Of a stretch of 64,000 nt of DNA, positions 1 to 12,254 are shown one piece after another. The translations under genes were made by a program, and so were the position numbers. Under the pieces are notes generated by a model. That model worked only from the letters and a program-made list of their open reading frames with translations, was not told where the DNA came from and did not search any database. This stretch comes from Epinephelus fuscoguttatus. Taxonomy: Eukaryota; Chordata; Actinopteri; Perciformes; Serranidae. Location of the stretch: positions 36,046,322-36,110,321 of the forward strand of contig NC_064753.1 in assembly GCF_011397635.1 (NCBI RefSeq). Direction: 5' to 3'. Within the stretch, counting starts at the first letter, position 1. Every line of letters starts with the position of its first letter.

Positions 1-2870
1 TTCATAAAGCTTATCTTCCACTATATTATATATAATGAATAAAAGGGGGTCGGCAGGATGTGAGGCAGACACTGATAAACGTGATCAATCCCCTGAAACG
101 ACTCAGCTGTTGAGTGTATTTTAAGACTATCTGGGGTTTATGTTCAGTCCCATTAAACTGAGCTCACTGTTAGTGATTTGACCTTCAGTTCCTCTGTCAT
201 GAGCTGGAAATCCAGAGTTAAAGTGACATCTAGCTGGCATTCGCTGACAGCAGATGAGGAGGAGTTTAAGATGTGTGCATGAGAAAGAGATATTAAACCC
301 AAAGAACCCCGAGTGCGACTGACAGCTCCTCCACTCCTCTTGTTTCCTGTTCTCATCTCCCCCCTTGTTGTTTTTCCTTTCTCACTCTGTCATCTGACAG
401 TTAGCTGCACAACAGGAAGCTCTCCACCGAGGGGGTTACGATTAAATTGCTTTTTTTTTTCTTCCAGTCAAATCCTCTTGCACACAGTTACATAAAACAT
501 ACGTACATGTTTACATAAGCAATCAAGCATGCAAAATGTCTAAGGATTCCAACCAATAGGAGCGCTGAATCTAAAGAGATCAATAGCAGGGGGTGTCTGA
601 AGTCATCTGCCACTTCTGCTTTTTTTGTTTGTTTGTTTGTTTGTTTGTTTGCTCTTTTTGAGTGAAACTTAGCCTGCAGAACAAATAGCATCTTATTTTG
701 GAAATGTAGATCTGCTAATTGGAATTCAGCTCGCTTCACATTGATTTATTCAGTAACAGCTGGTCACAGACAGCGATGTAGTGGGGAATAAAACCCCTTA
801 AATCTTTTTAATTTCTTTATAACCCACCAAATGTATTTGTATTTTCTTAATTTATAGCAAAGATCAGTCAGTATGAAAGTGTCAATTATAAAAGTAACAC
901 TTTATAAAACACTCTTTCCATTACGGGAACCTAAAGCTGGTGAAGAGCATCATTGCCAGCTGTGTTTTTTTACAGAATATAAGAGAAGCCAGCTTTCATC
1001 TATCGTTAAACCTGTTGTATTTAAAAAGAATTAATATTGCCATTGATCACAAAGCAGTTACTTTGTTTGTGCAGCGTATACAGTATTGTGCTGCTTCTGA
1101 GGTAATCATGTCAACTCTGCAAAGCGAAGCCAAGTAAGTTGGCATCTCTTGATAGTATCAAGCAGATGTGGTCACTTCATGTCACTGTTAAACTAAATGG
1201 CGCAAACTGTGGGAGGAGAAAAAACATTAATTTGTGAAGGCTCCCTCAAAACCAATGAAACCAATAACATTCAAACTGATCAACCAGGACAATGCTCATG
1301 ATATCAGCCATCACATGAGGAGCAGTGAATGTTTGTAATTTGTGAGAAAACAATGTTCTGCTTTAAAACTGGACCTGCAGCCGAGTGGAAGAACAGGAGC
1401 ACGTCTGAACATGTGTGCACAGGAGAGACACGGCCAGTGAGACAAAATATTAGTCCTTTGTGCTGGGAAGTCCACTGGGAAATTATGTGACTGGGTTATT
1501 GACCTTTTTTTTCTGCTCTGAAGGACAAAAGGTCATTCACTTCAAACAGGGTCTCTTTCTCCGTGTGTGTGTGTGTGTGTGTGTGTGTGAATATACTGTC
1601 GATATGGTTGCTTATGAGGCTACCTTATGTGGCTAACTGGCAACTTGGCAACCCGGTCTCACTCAGAAGTCACTGGAACTGGCACCGACAAAGAGCCGTC
1701 CTTTCACGTCAGTATGACACGCAGCCCGTAGCCATTATTGTTTAATGGTGCCTAGCAGGGTCAGAGGGAAGCGCGGCGGGACAACAACCCTTCACAAGTT
1801 AAGGCGGTGAAAGTCCAAGTAGGGCGGATGGACAGGGTGGTGGAGGGGTCAAACAACCACCAACTTTCTCCCGGGAGGCAGGTGTTCACTTCCCGTATGA
1901 TTGTAAAGCCAAACCTTTTACCTTCTTCCTGGACGCAACCACATGCTTTTGTTGCCTAAATCCAACCACTTGCGTGTGTTGGCTACACATAACCATGTGC
2001 ATTTTGTTGTGCTGTGTTATACCAAATTAGTGTGTTTATTTTTAAAGAGACTGTATGCAAACTGTAAATTTCCTGTGAAAACGGAAGTGTATTTTGAAAA
2101 CAGACAATGCACGTAACAGGCTGAAGTTGACATGGTATCCAAGAACGTCAACGTCATACCTTGACATGGAAAGTCCATCACCAAATATATGTGATGAGAT
2201 CGGAGTGAGAACGTGTTGACATTAGCTGGTTATGTTATACGCCAACCTGTTGTTTCTCAGGGCGTTAAATAGTCAAACGACTATTGACTAGTCGGCAGCT
2301 TGATCAGTGGCCCTTGGCGTCTGATAACGATGCACAACGCACCCTTTCAGCGTCTGTATTAGACACACCAGGCTTTCAACTAACTACCATGTAAACCTGA
2401 CTGCGGCGATGATGTAATATAAAGAGTGAGAACATTTGCATATGGTGGGAGGGAGGCATGGATTGGTGGATTGGTCAAACAAGCACAGGACTTTCACCCA
2501 GGTGCCAAGTGTATGTGTCCTGTGTGAGACCAAAAGTCAGTGTTGGTTTATTTTAACTACATTAGGCCTGTGAACATTAGTTAACTCCTGTGAACATGGA
2601 AGTTTATTTTAAAAGGACATCATAGCATGTGATGAGCAGAAGTTGACACACCTTCTCCGAGTGTCCAAAACTGGTGTTAGGGGGGTACCTAGAGCAACAA
2701 AATTTGAAACACTGACCAAGCAGCCATGTTTGAAGACCTGGGAGTGTACTTTTCATTTTTATTTTGTGCTGTTTCAACTTATACATATTATGACAACTTG
2801 GGGGCAAAGCTGTGAACACAAAACACTCATATCATCACTTCATAAAGTCCATGCAGTGAAGTTTTTAGCA
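1..2870. other. no gene seen; mixed single-copy-looking and repeat DNA
   Basis: No convincing coding exon on either strand. A (GTTT)n run lies at about 626-652 and a (GT)n run at 1564-1589. Around 1910-2000 the sequence has the teleost motif with TTGTTGCCTAAATCCAACCA, related in inverted orientation to copies near 17760 and 27050. Confidence 0.5.
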
Positions 2871-2879
2871 AAAAGTTCC

Positions 2880-4281
2880 TTATGTATTCGGTATTATTAC
2901 TGGTCTGCACATATTCACAAGGTCATCTATTGGCTTGAATCCCCTAATACTCCCTGGTGCAGGTTGGAGACCCGCTCTTGCACATCATCTTCCCCCTCTG
3001 CCCTTCTCCACTCTTCACTGCCTTTGAAATATAGCCAATATTCAGATAACCCAGTTGTTCTTACCACTTTACGGATTTGGCAGCAATTTAGATGCTATTT
3101 TAAGTTCTGTTCTGCAACACTACGACTCCTATTTGTAATAATCATCTGTTCCTCCCCTCAACTTTAGATTCAACCTTTTCTCTCTGGCACAGTAAAGGTA
3201 TCAGGACATTTAAAGACTTGTATGTGGAGGGGGTGTTTTGTAGCTTCTCCCACTTAGCTTCTTCCTTTGGGCTCCCCCCGTCCCACCTCTTCAGATACTT
3301 TCAACTGAGACACTGCTCTTCTACCTTGTTCCCCTCCTTTCCTTCACTCCCCCCAAACAGCCATGGGCAGACCTATTCACTTTAAGCCCACTCCAAAGGG
3401 GCTCCATTTCTAGGATCTATGGTGCCCTCCAAATCCAAGCTTTCTGAAATCTATCCAGAGGTGGAGGACAAATGCAGCAGATGCCGGCAAACTCCTTGCG
3501 ACTTGAGCCATATGTTTTATATGTGTCCGGCACTCCAAACTTACTGGGGCAGTTTTTTTTTACCACTTTGTCTTCAGTCCTTGACTTTGTTTTGCAACCA
3601 TGTCCACTCAGAGCAATTTTTGGAACCCCTTCTGTTGAGTCTGCTCTTAACCCTTAAACAAAAACAATTTCATTGCATTCACTTCCCTATTAGCTATGTC
3701 ATGTAATACTACTACACTGGAAGTCCGCCAAGAGCCCTTCCACAGCCCAATGGCTTAATGATGTCATTCTTTCTGAAACTTGAGAAAATAAAATACACAC
3801 TGAGAGGCTCAAGGAAGAAATTCTATGACATATGGCAGCCCTTCATAGACCATTTCAACGAGTTAGTGCAGCTTCCTTCCAGTTGAACCCATCAAGCACT
3901 TGTGTGTACCCATCTTCTTAGCTGACTTGTTTTCTTGATCCTTCATTTTGCCTTCCTGTTGAGCATTACTAGCCGCGAGGTCCATTCCCAGCCAATATCA
4001 GGTGCGTGGGGGGGGGGGGGGGATTTGGGGTGGTCAAGGGGATCCTAAGTGGGTATGTAGGGGAGGGAGGGGTACCACTTTGGATGGTTTTTATTTTTAT
4101 GTCTTTTATTTTTTATTTTATTTTATTTTTTTTTTTTTGGGGTTATGTGTATGTGAATGTTCAATTTTTATGCATAATACTGTTTATTACTGTTTTTATT
4201 ATATTGGTATTGTACTGTACTATGAGCAATGCTGTACAGGATTTTTTTTTTGAATGAACAAATCTTTAAAAAAAAAAAAAA
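2880..4281 (+). mobile_element. 5'-truncated L1-type LINE, ORF2 C-terminus and 3' UTR
   Basis: The + strand frames read NPVVLTTLRIWQQFRCYFKF, then FSLWHSKGIRTFKDLYVEG and, after frame breaks, a cysteine motif CSRCRQTPCDLSHMFYMCPA near 3470-3530. These match the C-terminal part of fish L1 ORF2 proteins. Several stops and frameshifts show it is dead. The 3' UTR contains a G15 run (4008-4022) and T-rich tracts and ends in an A13 tail near 4281. The left edge is approximate. Confidence 0.75.
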
Positions 4282-7200
4282 TGTTATTTAAACAGTCTGC
4301 AATTACAGAGCAACATTAGCTTTCATTTGAGGTCAAGGCCACCTGATGAATGTAAGTCTAAAATTCACTAACTCTGTTTTGATTTTCACCAACTACTAAG
4401 GAAAATATCAGGCACTTAAGCTGCTAAATGCTGCACTATGTTAACAAGCAAGTCACTAACTCTGTGTTTCTGGTGCTGGGCAGATAGTGTACAGTGGGTT
4501 TTGACTAAACACCTGCCTGCTGCAGCTAGAAACATCAAATTGTGGGACGAAAAATGCACTCAGTTTCTGTGGCACTGATCTGGTTAACCCTCGCCGCAGA
4601 CATACAGATATTGAAATTAAACTCCTGCAGTGTAAAAGTAGATGGATTTTTCCTCTCATAACTGAACAGCCTTTAGATCTGAATGAAACACTTCATCCGT
4701 CATGTTTTTTTAAAGGCATCTGCATGTACCAGCATGCCTTGTGGGACTTTTCAATCATTCTGTGTATAGTTGTGTTATTGTACATTTGTATACTACTGTA
4801 TGTTCTGCTATCATATATTGATATTTGAGGCTGTTCTGAAAAGTGTAGTCCTTGTATGACAAGTCATTGTGATTTGGTAGTCGTCTATATGTTTTCTGTG
4901 AAGCAATCCTGGCATTGATGATAGTCAAGGATGAAGTGTTTGCTGCTGTTTTTATTCACTCTGTATCCTTTTTGTGCACTGACATAGAGTATTTTTGCAT
5001 TGATGTCAGCCTGTCGAACTGTGTGTGGCTTTCTAGCCGAGTTATTGGTGTGCAGGTATCTCTTCTGCCGTCCTTTCTTGTTTGTCTATTGTTCCAACAC
5101 AACCAAGACAAACTTTTTGTTGCCTCAAGTAGTCCCAGGTTCACGGCAGCCCCAGACGAAAAATGTAACCATGAGTTTACAGCAGCAAAAATGCTCCACG
5201 AAGTTGAAGGGAACTGCAGAGCTGGCTGATTCATCTCTACGCGAGACTGCTTTCACATATAAGTACTCATGTTGTCCATTGTTGACATAAAAAATATTCA
5301 TTTCAGCAACAAAAAAAGGATCCAGGAAGTCTTAGAGTGGTGCAGACAACCAGAGAAATACCCAAGGCACTCGCACATGAAACAATCTCATATATTTATT
5401 CTTAGAGTGCAGGCCATCTAACAGACCAACACCAATCAACTCTAGTTCTTCATAAGGGTCAATTAATTTCAGCCACTTAGCGGACATATTTGTTCCTACG
5501 CAGTTTGAGACTTTTTTCCTACCTTTCCCAGTTTGAAAAATGCAATCTGATAAACTGAACATTTGCATTGCCATTTCAGATAGTCCAGAGTCAGAAAAGC
5601 AAAAGGTCTGAGGTACAATTTTGAAGTCATATATCTGTGGGTGATAGAAACATTTTCCCATTTAGTTTCCCATCTGTGTGGGTGTCACTGTGTGTTGATG
5701 CATGTGCACATGAATGTGCTCGTGGCACATTTGTGTTTGTGTGTGTGACTTTGTGGAAATGATGACATCACTTGCATGCAAGGTTTTTCCGCACACGGCC
5801 CTATTTGGCCCAGCACAAAGGCATACACACTTCAAAGGCGTGGGGTTTGGATCAAACGCAGTGGGTGTAGGTAGGTGGTGAATGTACACAACTCTCTCCA
5901 TGGCTCCGCTCCCTTCATCTATGACTCCTTTCATGTCGATGCTTGCAGGAGCCACATTCAGTACAACACTTGAATCTTTATGTGAATAAATGAGCTCAAA
6001 ACAAATGAAATTGTGGTTCAAAAACATCAGATGTTGGAACCTGAGTGTGAAGCGATGCTTGACCCCCATTCCTTTCGGTCATGAAAGTCATTTGAATTCA
6101 AGGACTGGGCTGGACGAAGTGTGTAAAAACTCCATGAACCTTCAAAGCTGACAGCCTTTCAGAATAGCCTCTTATACAACCACAACAGTACGTTTTCACT
6201 GTAGGCACCACAAATCAGTTTGCTTCACATCAAAAGACCTCCTCCTTATCACTGAATATTAGAGATTTGTTCGAAACCTGTCAAGAAAACTTCTGAAAAG
6301 GAAAAGTTGCAAGTTAACCAAAGCTAATGACACACACGACTCTTGTTTAACAGGAAAGTTGTTCGCATCTGCTCCTCAGCCATCAATTTAACATGTTTGA
6401 AGTTGAAGCCAGATCTGAGACAAGTGCTCTCTAAGAACCTGCGTGAAGGAGCCACTTATAAACTCCCACTTAAATCTGCTGCTAGAAATCCCTGTAGCTG
6501 CTCTGCTGCCCAAGTCACACAGTCCTTCAAGTTTATTCTTGAAGTTTGACTCATGTTCCTCTGGGACCTGAAGGTCGGAGGCGGCGGGGTGAGCGTCCCC
6601 TCTGCTTTCCTTCTCTCCTGTCCCCTCTACACCTCCTCCTCTCCTCCCCCCTCCTGTCTCCTCACTTCACCCATGGGACGCAAGGAAGGTGAAAGAGGGT
6701 CACACAACTCAAACGCATGACCAGCTCTGTGTCCATCGGCGAAGACCGATGGTGCGTTCATATCAAAATCTATACTCAAGTCTAAACTTTTCGGTGCAGA
6801 CAGGTATCTGCAAGCTGAATGATGAATGAAAGCAATAATTCTGTTGAAATTGGCCAAACTGAAGCCCTTATCAAGAGATGTTTTATGTGTGTTTTGATTT
6901 TTTTGGGGTGAATTTAATAACTCACTGTTTGTCCCAGCCAGCTACAGATGTGTACACCTCTCAAAATGCAATATTGTGCAAAAATGATAGTACCTCTGAA
7001 CTTAATTGCTTTTTTCATGTAATTTTTATTGACTTTGCTTACTTTTATTATACTTACCCGTTTCACTAAAATGCATTATTGTACTTTGGAAAAAGAACAA
7101 AGTTGAGAAGTTTGCTGTTGCGTCTTTATAACCTAGTAACATTAATCACTGTTAACCTGATAATATTCATAAAACTCCCTGTCCAACCCTGCACATTCCT

Positions 7201-7650
7201 CCAGATTCATCTCCTTAGATTCTGTCTGTATCTTATTAAAGGCCTAATGCAATGTGATTGATGACAGAATTTCCCGTGATTAAAAAGAGCTGTGACGGAG
7301 ATGGTTATGTTGTTGAGTGGAGAAATGTCACCATGATGCCTTTAATAGGTTATTTTCAAATCGCCTCTGTGATTTACAGGATTGCAAATAATTTAATATG
7401 CCAGGCCAGTAACACTGTTGTAATAAGCCATCTAAAACAATTTATTGGATGTTCTCTCACAATAATTCATGAGGGTCATGCATGTTTTATGAACAATCAA
7501 TCAAACTCAAACACCAGCAGGCTGGATAATGAGGAACTATTGAGAGGAATGAGGCCTATTCAAGCCCAGAGATGGAGCAGGACAAACTCCATTCTCTACT
7601 GACTACCTTGAACATGTAGTTATTGTGAAGGTGTTTGTCTGCATCTGTCC
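4282..7650. other. no gene seen; unique-looking intergenic DNA
   Basis: Open frames here are short and resemble no family I know. From about 7080 to 7590 the sequence is AT-rich with dense ATTA/TTAAT and TGATTGAT-like sites, which resembles conserved regulatory DNA but is not proof of it. Confidence 0.4.

Positions 7651-7651
<1 letters not shown>

Positions 7652-7734
<83 letters not shown>
7652..7734 (+). repeat. compound microsatellite (GT)n(CTGT)n
   Basis: About 25 GT units are followed by seven to eight CTGT units, then CAAGG. Open frames across it are artefacts of the repeat. Confidence 0.95.
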
Positions 7735-7735
<1 letters not shown>

Positions 7736-7879
7736 AAGGACATAAAGTGTACTTGTATAAGTCCATTTCTTAAAAACATGAGGTTTACTTGTACATTTGT
7801 GGCATTGGTCCACAGTTGTATCTGAGACAGCTTTTAGCCAGTTGTTAGAAGGTAGGTCACATTTCAATCCATCTGGGTT

Positions 7880-8280
7880 TATTGAATGGTAATGAGACTA
7901 AAGACTAAGCAGCTCTGTGAGGCTGTACTGAAGCACAGTGATGCTTTGAGCTAAACGCTTCCATGTTTAGCAGGAGGAACTTTTACCATGTTTACTAGAT
8001 TATCTTAGCCTGTTAGCATGCTAACATTCCTTAATCAGCACTAAACACAAAGCACTGATGGCAATGTCACTGATTTTGCACCCAAAGAGCTGCATGAATT
8101 AAATATCTGATCTGACAGTGGCGCTAGATGAAAAGTCAGAGGACCATTAAAGTCAAGAGTCTTCAAGGACTTTCAGGCCAAGGACCCTTTAGCTCAAAAA
8201 AGATATAGCAGGGACCCCCTACTACATACATCACATAACATTGTGTTGCACTTGACATAATTCTTTGTATATTTCGGGTC
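7880..8280 (+). repeat. degenerate teleost interspersed repeat(s)
   Basis: 7950-8150 carries the motif series GTTAGCATGCTAACA, ACTAAACACAAAGCA and GGCGCTAGATGAAAAGTCA, which also appears in pieces near 26110-26260 and 27450-27700. 8160-8280 contains an unrelated motif (AGGGACCCCCTACTACATAC) typical of another fish DNA element. Class is not certain. Confidence 0.5.
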
Positions 8281-8545
8281 TTGTCTCATTCATGCTTGTC
8301 ATTGTTGCAAAGTAGCAGAAGTTGTGGCACGGTAGGTGCATCAACCTCACCATCTGCACTTTTGCTGGTGGTTTCTGAGGCGGGCGGTGTATCCGATTCT
8401 TTTGCTGTGATCACTTTTAACCAATGTCCTGTTTGCCCTCCACCACAAGGGAAAGAGTCAGATTACTGCCTGCGTTTAGGAAGAGCAACCATGCGGCCAT
8501 CTTGCCGTGGTCAAGATATATAAACACTACAACGCATGCCCCCCC

Positions 8546-8976
8546 ATGCCCCTTTTCTACCAGTGTGTAATGGATTCTGTTTCAGTCTTGACACCTTCTT
8601 TTGAACCATTTGGAGACTTTTCACCAAAAACAAATTGGCTCAGAACCTGAAAAGTTGGCTCCCGTCTGGAACCAAAATATAACTCAACATTATATTTCTC
8701 AACCTGAAGTGCGAACTTTAACAACATCGGTGTGCGTGTTACATTCTATTGGTTGGAAAAAGCCTTGCACGTGCATGCACATGCTTGATTTTGGATAAAA
8801 ACAAATACCTGTAATAGCAGAACAAAAGCTCACAGGTAATCAGTGCAATCTGCCATCTTGCTACAGCTGTTTACTTTCTAAATAAAACTGGAGAAAACAC
8901 GGGCTGATTCACTGGATATCACCAAGGTTCCAAGAGTCCTGGACAGATTAAGAACCAGAGCTAATCTGGTGGAAAA
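8546..8976. mobile_element. possible hAT-type MITE
   Basis: The left end CCCCTTTTCTACCAG and the right end CTGGTGGAAAAAGCA form imperfect terminal inverted repeats around an AT-rich body without coding capacity. No clear target duplication was identified. Confidence 0.35.
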
Positions 8977-8989
8977 AGCATACCAGTGA

Positions 8990-11190
8990 TGCAAGAGATG
9001 GAGCCAATCAGAGCTTTAAGCACGTTCCAGGACACCGCCATCAACGCCACCTTACTATACATTATCCCACTTAGAACATGGCTTATTACTAAAACATTCA
9101 GTGATGTGATACAAAATAATGATTAAAACACATTTTATTGATTCAAAATTCGCAAAAAGAAATGTGTCTGTACTCTGTATCCTTGCCAAAGGCAGCCTAA
9201 TGATAATACTGAATTCACCCTTCGCTAAGGCCCACCCCCCTTAGTTGCCGTTGCTAAGTCCGACAAACTTTCGGTTTCAGAGCTAGACTGGCATGGCGCT
9301 CCCACTGACGCTAACTGCATTCCTTGGAGAAATACTCTCAAATTTCTACAACATGCATTTGAAGGATATATTCAGGATATCAGACTGACACAGCAACGAA
9401 ATCAAGGTAACACAATGTGTGCAGATGAACAGTGTTTAGCTTCACCCCCGTGCCGCTCTCAGCACAGACACACAGCTGGTTGAATATCAGTAAAGTTTCC
9501 CCTTCTTCCCTTCACTGGTTCCTGTACAGCAGGGTCGGCCTTTTTTCACTGTTATAATCATTAAAACGAAATTGTGGAGTTGTTGTAGTTTAAAATACTA
9601 CCACATATTGTGCATTTGGCGTCTTTGTCGTCATTAACCAACTTAAAATGATCCCACACTGCACTCCGTCTTGTCCGCTTTGTCATGCCGCTTCGTGTTT
9701 ATGTTGTTCTCGTCAGAGCCCTGCTTCTCGTGTGTTCTAGCATGTGCGTCAAGTACGTCTGGCGTCAAGAGTGCCCTCACGTGGACTGGCGGGGAATTAC
9801 GGGTTTAAAAACGCAATTAATTGCAATTAATTTATTTTAATCAAGTAATTTCTTATTGACAATTAATCGATAATCGATTAATTGTTTGCATCCCTAATTC
9901 AGAATCATGTATGTATTAATATTTTTGACAACACTGATCCAAATTTGCTTGGAGAGGGTGTTGGACTGACATCATAGTCTAATGTACATTGTCACATGTT
10001 GATGAACGTGTATGAAAAGTTAAAGACAGGGATTTGTGTTCTTTAACACCTAAACTGAGTTCTTTTCCAGTCTGTGTGTGCGTAATCCAGACATGACTAA
10101 TTCTTTATCAAAAAGAATCTAAAAACGGTGACAAATTCAACTGTAACGGAGTGAACTCTATTTCAGTTACACGCCATTTGTTACTCCCAGTCTTGTACTT
10201 AATATGGGACATGGAGCACTAATCTCCCCCAGGGGACATGCAGTCACTTGCTCCATTACCTGCCCATTATTGGGCAGGCTTCCAGATGTATGTGACCATG
10301 CTGTAGGTAGAGCTAATCCTGTAATGACACAGACGGTCAATTGATTGCAGTCTGATCTCTATCCAAGGCTCTCCCCCAAAGGTAGAACTGGTGGCTTGCG
10401 AGAAGAGAACTTAACCTTCTCTCAGTGAATTGATTGAGAGAGGGACAAAGCCGGAAATACTGTAAGTCCATCCTCGCTCCGGAGCGGATAAGCAGCGGGA
10501 GACAATTACTGACATGACATTTTGTCACAGCCGTTGCACTGTTGTGCCGTCATTTCGTTTAGAGATCATGGAGCGAGGCAGAGATGTTCCAAGAAACACA
10601 CTGCTGTCACAGAAGAATCAGACAGATCCTTTATGATTTGTGTTTTACATTCATTTTCCGTTCCACGCATGATGCAAGATCGTGCAATGCTCTGCTTTAA
10701 AGTAATAAACCTTATTCCCCATCTTTAAAACCAAACTTTGTATCATTTTGACGTCAACAGATTTCTTTGTTAATGTGGATCACTCTCCAGCAGAACGGAC
10801 CGGGTGGGCTCACCCTGAGATGATCCAGTCTGACAGGGGGAACATCATCTATCAAGAAAATAATTAATTTGCCACAGCACTGTTCAAAAATTGAAAATTT
10901 AAACAATTGAATATATGATAAGGGGCAGAAATAAAGATGTCAGGAATAATTTGAATACAAGCTCCATCAAGTACATGAGACTAAACGAATCAATGCGCAT
11001 TTATAAACTCATGCAGAAAGTACCATTAGAGAGCATAACAGCCAGACTCTGTCCCTGCCTGTGAAGGAAACCGATACATTTCAAGCCCCACTCCAGCAAG
11101 TGTTACTTCCTGCTTTTCAGTTAATGTTCTTTCTTAAACAGAGAATGGGGGTGTGGTTAATAGTTGGATGTAATCCATCAATGTTAACAT
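8990..11190. other. no gene seen; transposon-like fragments
   Basis: 9200-9400 and 9750-9895 look like pieces of an old DNA element: the right piece is the fish repeat rich in AATTAATCGATAATCGATTA and ends TTGCATCCCTAA. The rest is unremarkable. Confidence 0.4.
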
Positions 11191-11204
11191 GCATAGCAAC
11201 CAGG

Positions 11205-11810
11205 GTCCGAAATTAACACCTGAGGGTAGATTTTCCATTTGGCGAGTAAATTTCATAAAGCTATCTGCTACACTAGTTTGTACCTAAACAGTCATGTAAT
11301 CAGTAAACCATGCTGAGGATCTCTACTGCATTGTGTTGTCATTTAGGGGCCCAATGCTCTGCTATTGTGTGTACCTGCTGTTTGGAGTTTGTAAGGCACC
11401 TGCACCAGTAACCTGGTCACTTTATAAGGTAGTCGCTGTGCATTCCATATCGTATTTTGTACCTACACTGTGTACTTACTGTTTTTATTATGTAAGGCAC
11501 CTGCAATGGTAACCTTGTCACTTTACAAGGTAGCTGCTGTGTTTTCCTTTATACTGTGTTTTGTACTGTGCAGTCTGTACATGCTGCTTCTATTATGTTA
11601 GGCATGTGGATGTACTATAGTCTGCACTGCACCTTGAATTTTATTCTTATTTATTGTGTCTACATGTTATGTGTAGGACTACAGATGGAAATTAGCATTT
11701 TTCTAAATCTGGCGGAACCATGTTGTCATTTCTTAGTGATTAACGTCATAGCACAGTGAACATTTATATATCAAATAAACTAAACTATTCCTAAGCCGCG
11801 TCTGTGCTCG

Positions 11811-11855
<45 letters not shown>

Positions 11856-12250
11856 CGCGAAACTGTCTTGAGCGCTCCTAATTTTGCGCCACTGTTTACC
11901 GTGCTAGCATTGCGCCCATACTTATGATGGTAATAAAACATTAACACAGAGGCCCCGCAGTCTAAATCAAGACAGCAAACTCTCTGCGGCAGAGCATTAG
12001 CTTCACTCCTACCTTTCAAAATAAAAGCCCTAGACCAGTGGGAACTTATTCCCATACAAGATTTTGCTCTGACTTCTTCTTTGAGTTTGTATTCAACACA
12101 ACACCTAATCATCCCAACAAAATGTACTGAAATAAATGTAAATGTGACACAAAAGGGCAATTTATTATTTTGGCAGGTAAAAAATATGCTTGGCTTCTGG
12201 ATTTTTTCATCTACCAGCCTCCTTGGCTAATAAGGAGGCTGGTAGATGAC
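11205..12250. repeat. composite repeat with a ~103-bp tandem and a terminal hairpin
   Basis: It starts at a GGTCCGAAATTAACACC motif common in teleost elements. From 11369 it holds about 2.3 copies of a diverged 101-105-bp unit (starts at 11369, 11470 and about 11575; shared TAAGGCACCTGCA and TTTTGTAC). A (CA)n microsatellite occupies 11812-11852. A perfect 17-bp stem at 12208-12224/12232-12248 closes it. Confidence 0.5.
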
Positions 12251-12254
12251 ACTG

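Noticed and set aside
7556..7867. Frames crossing the GT/CTGT microsatellite on both strands
   Set aside because: Simple repeats are open by chance. The product would be a poly-dipeptide.
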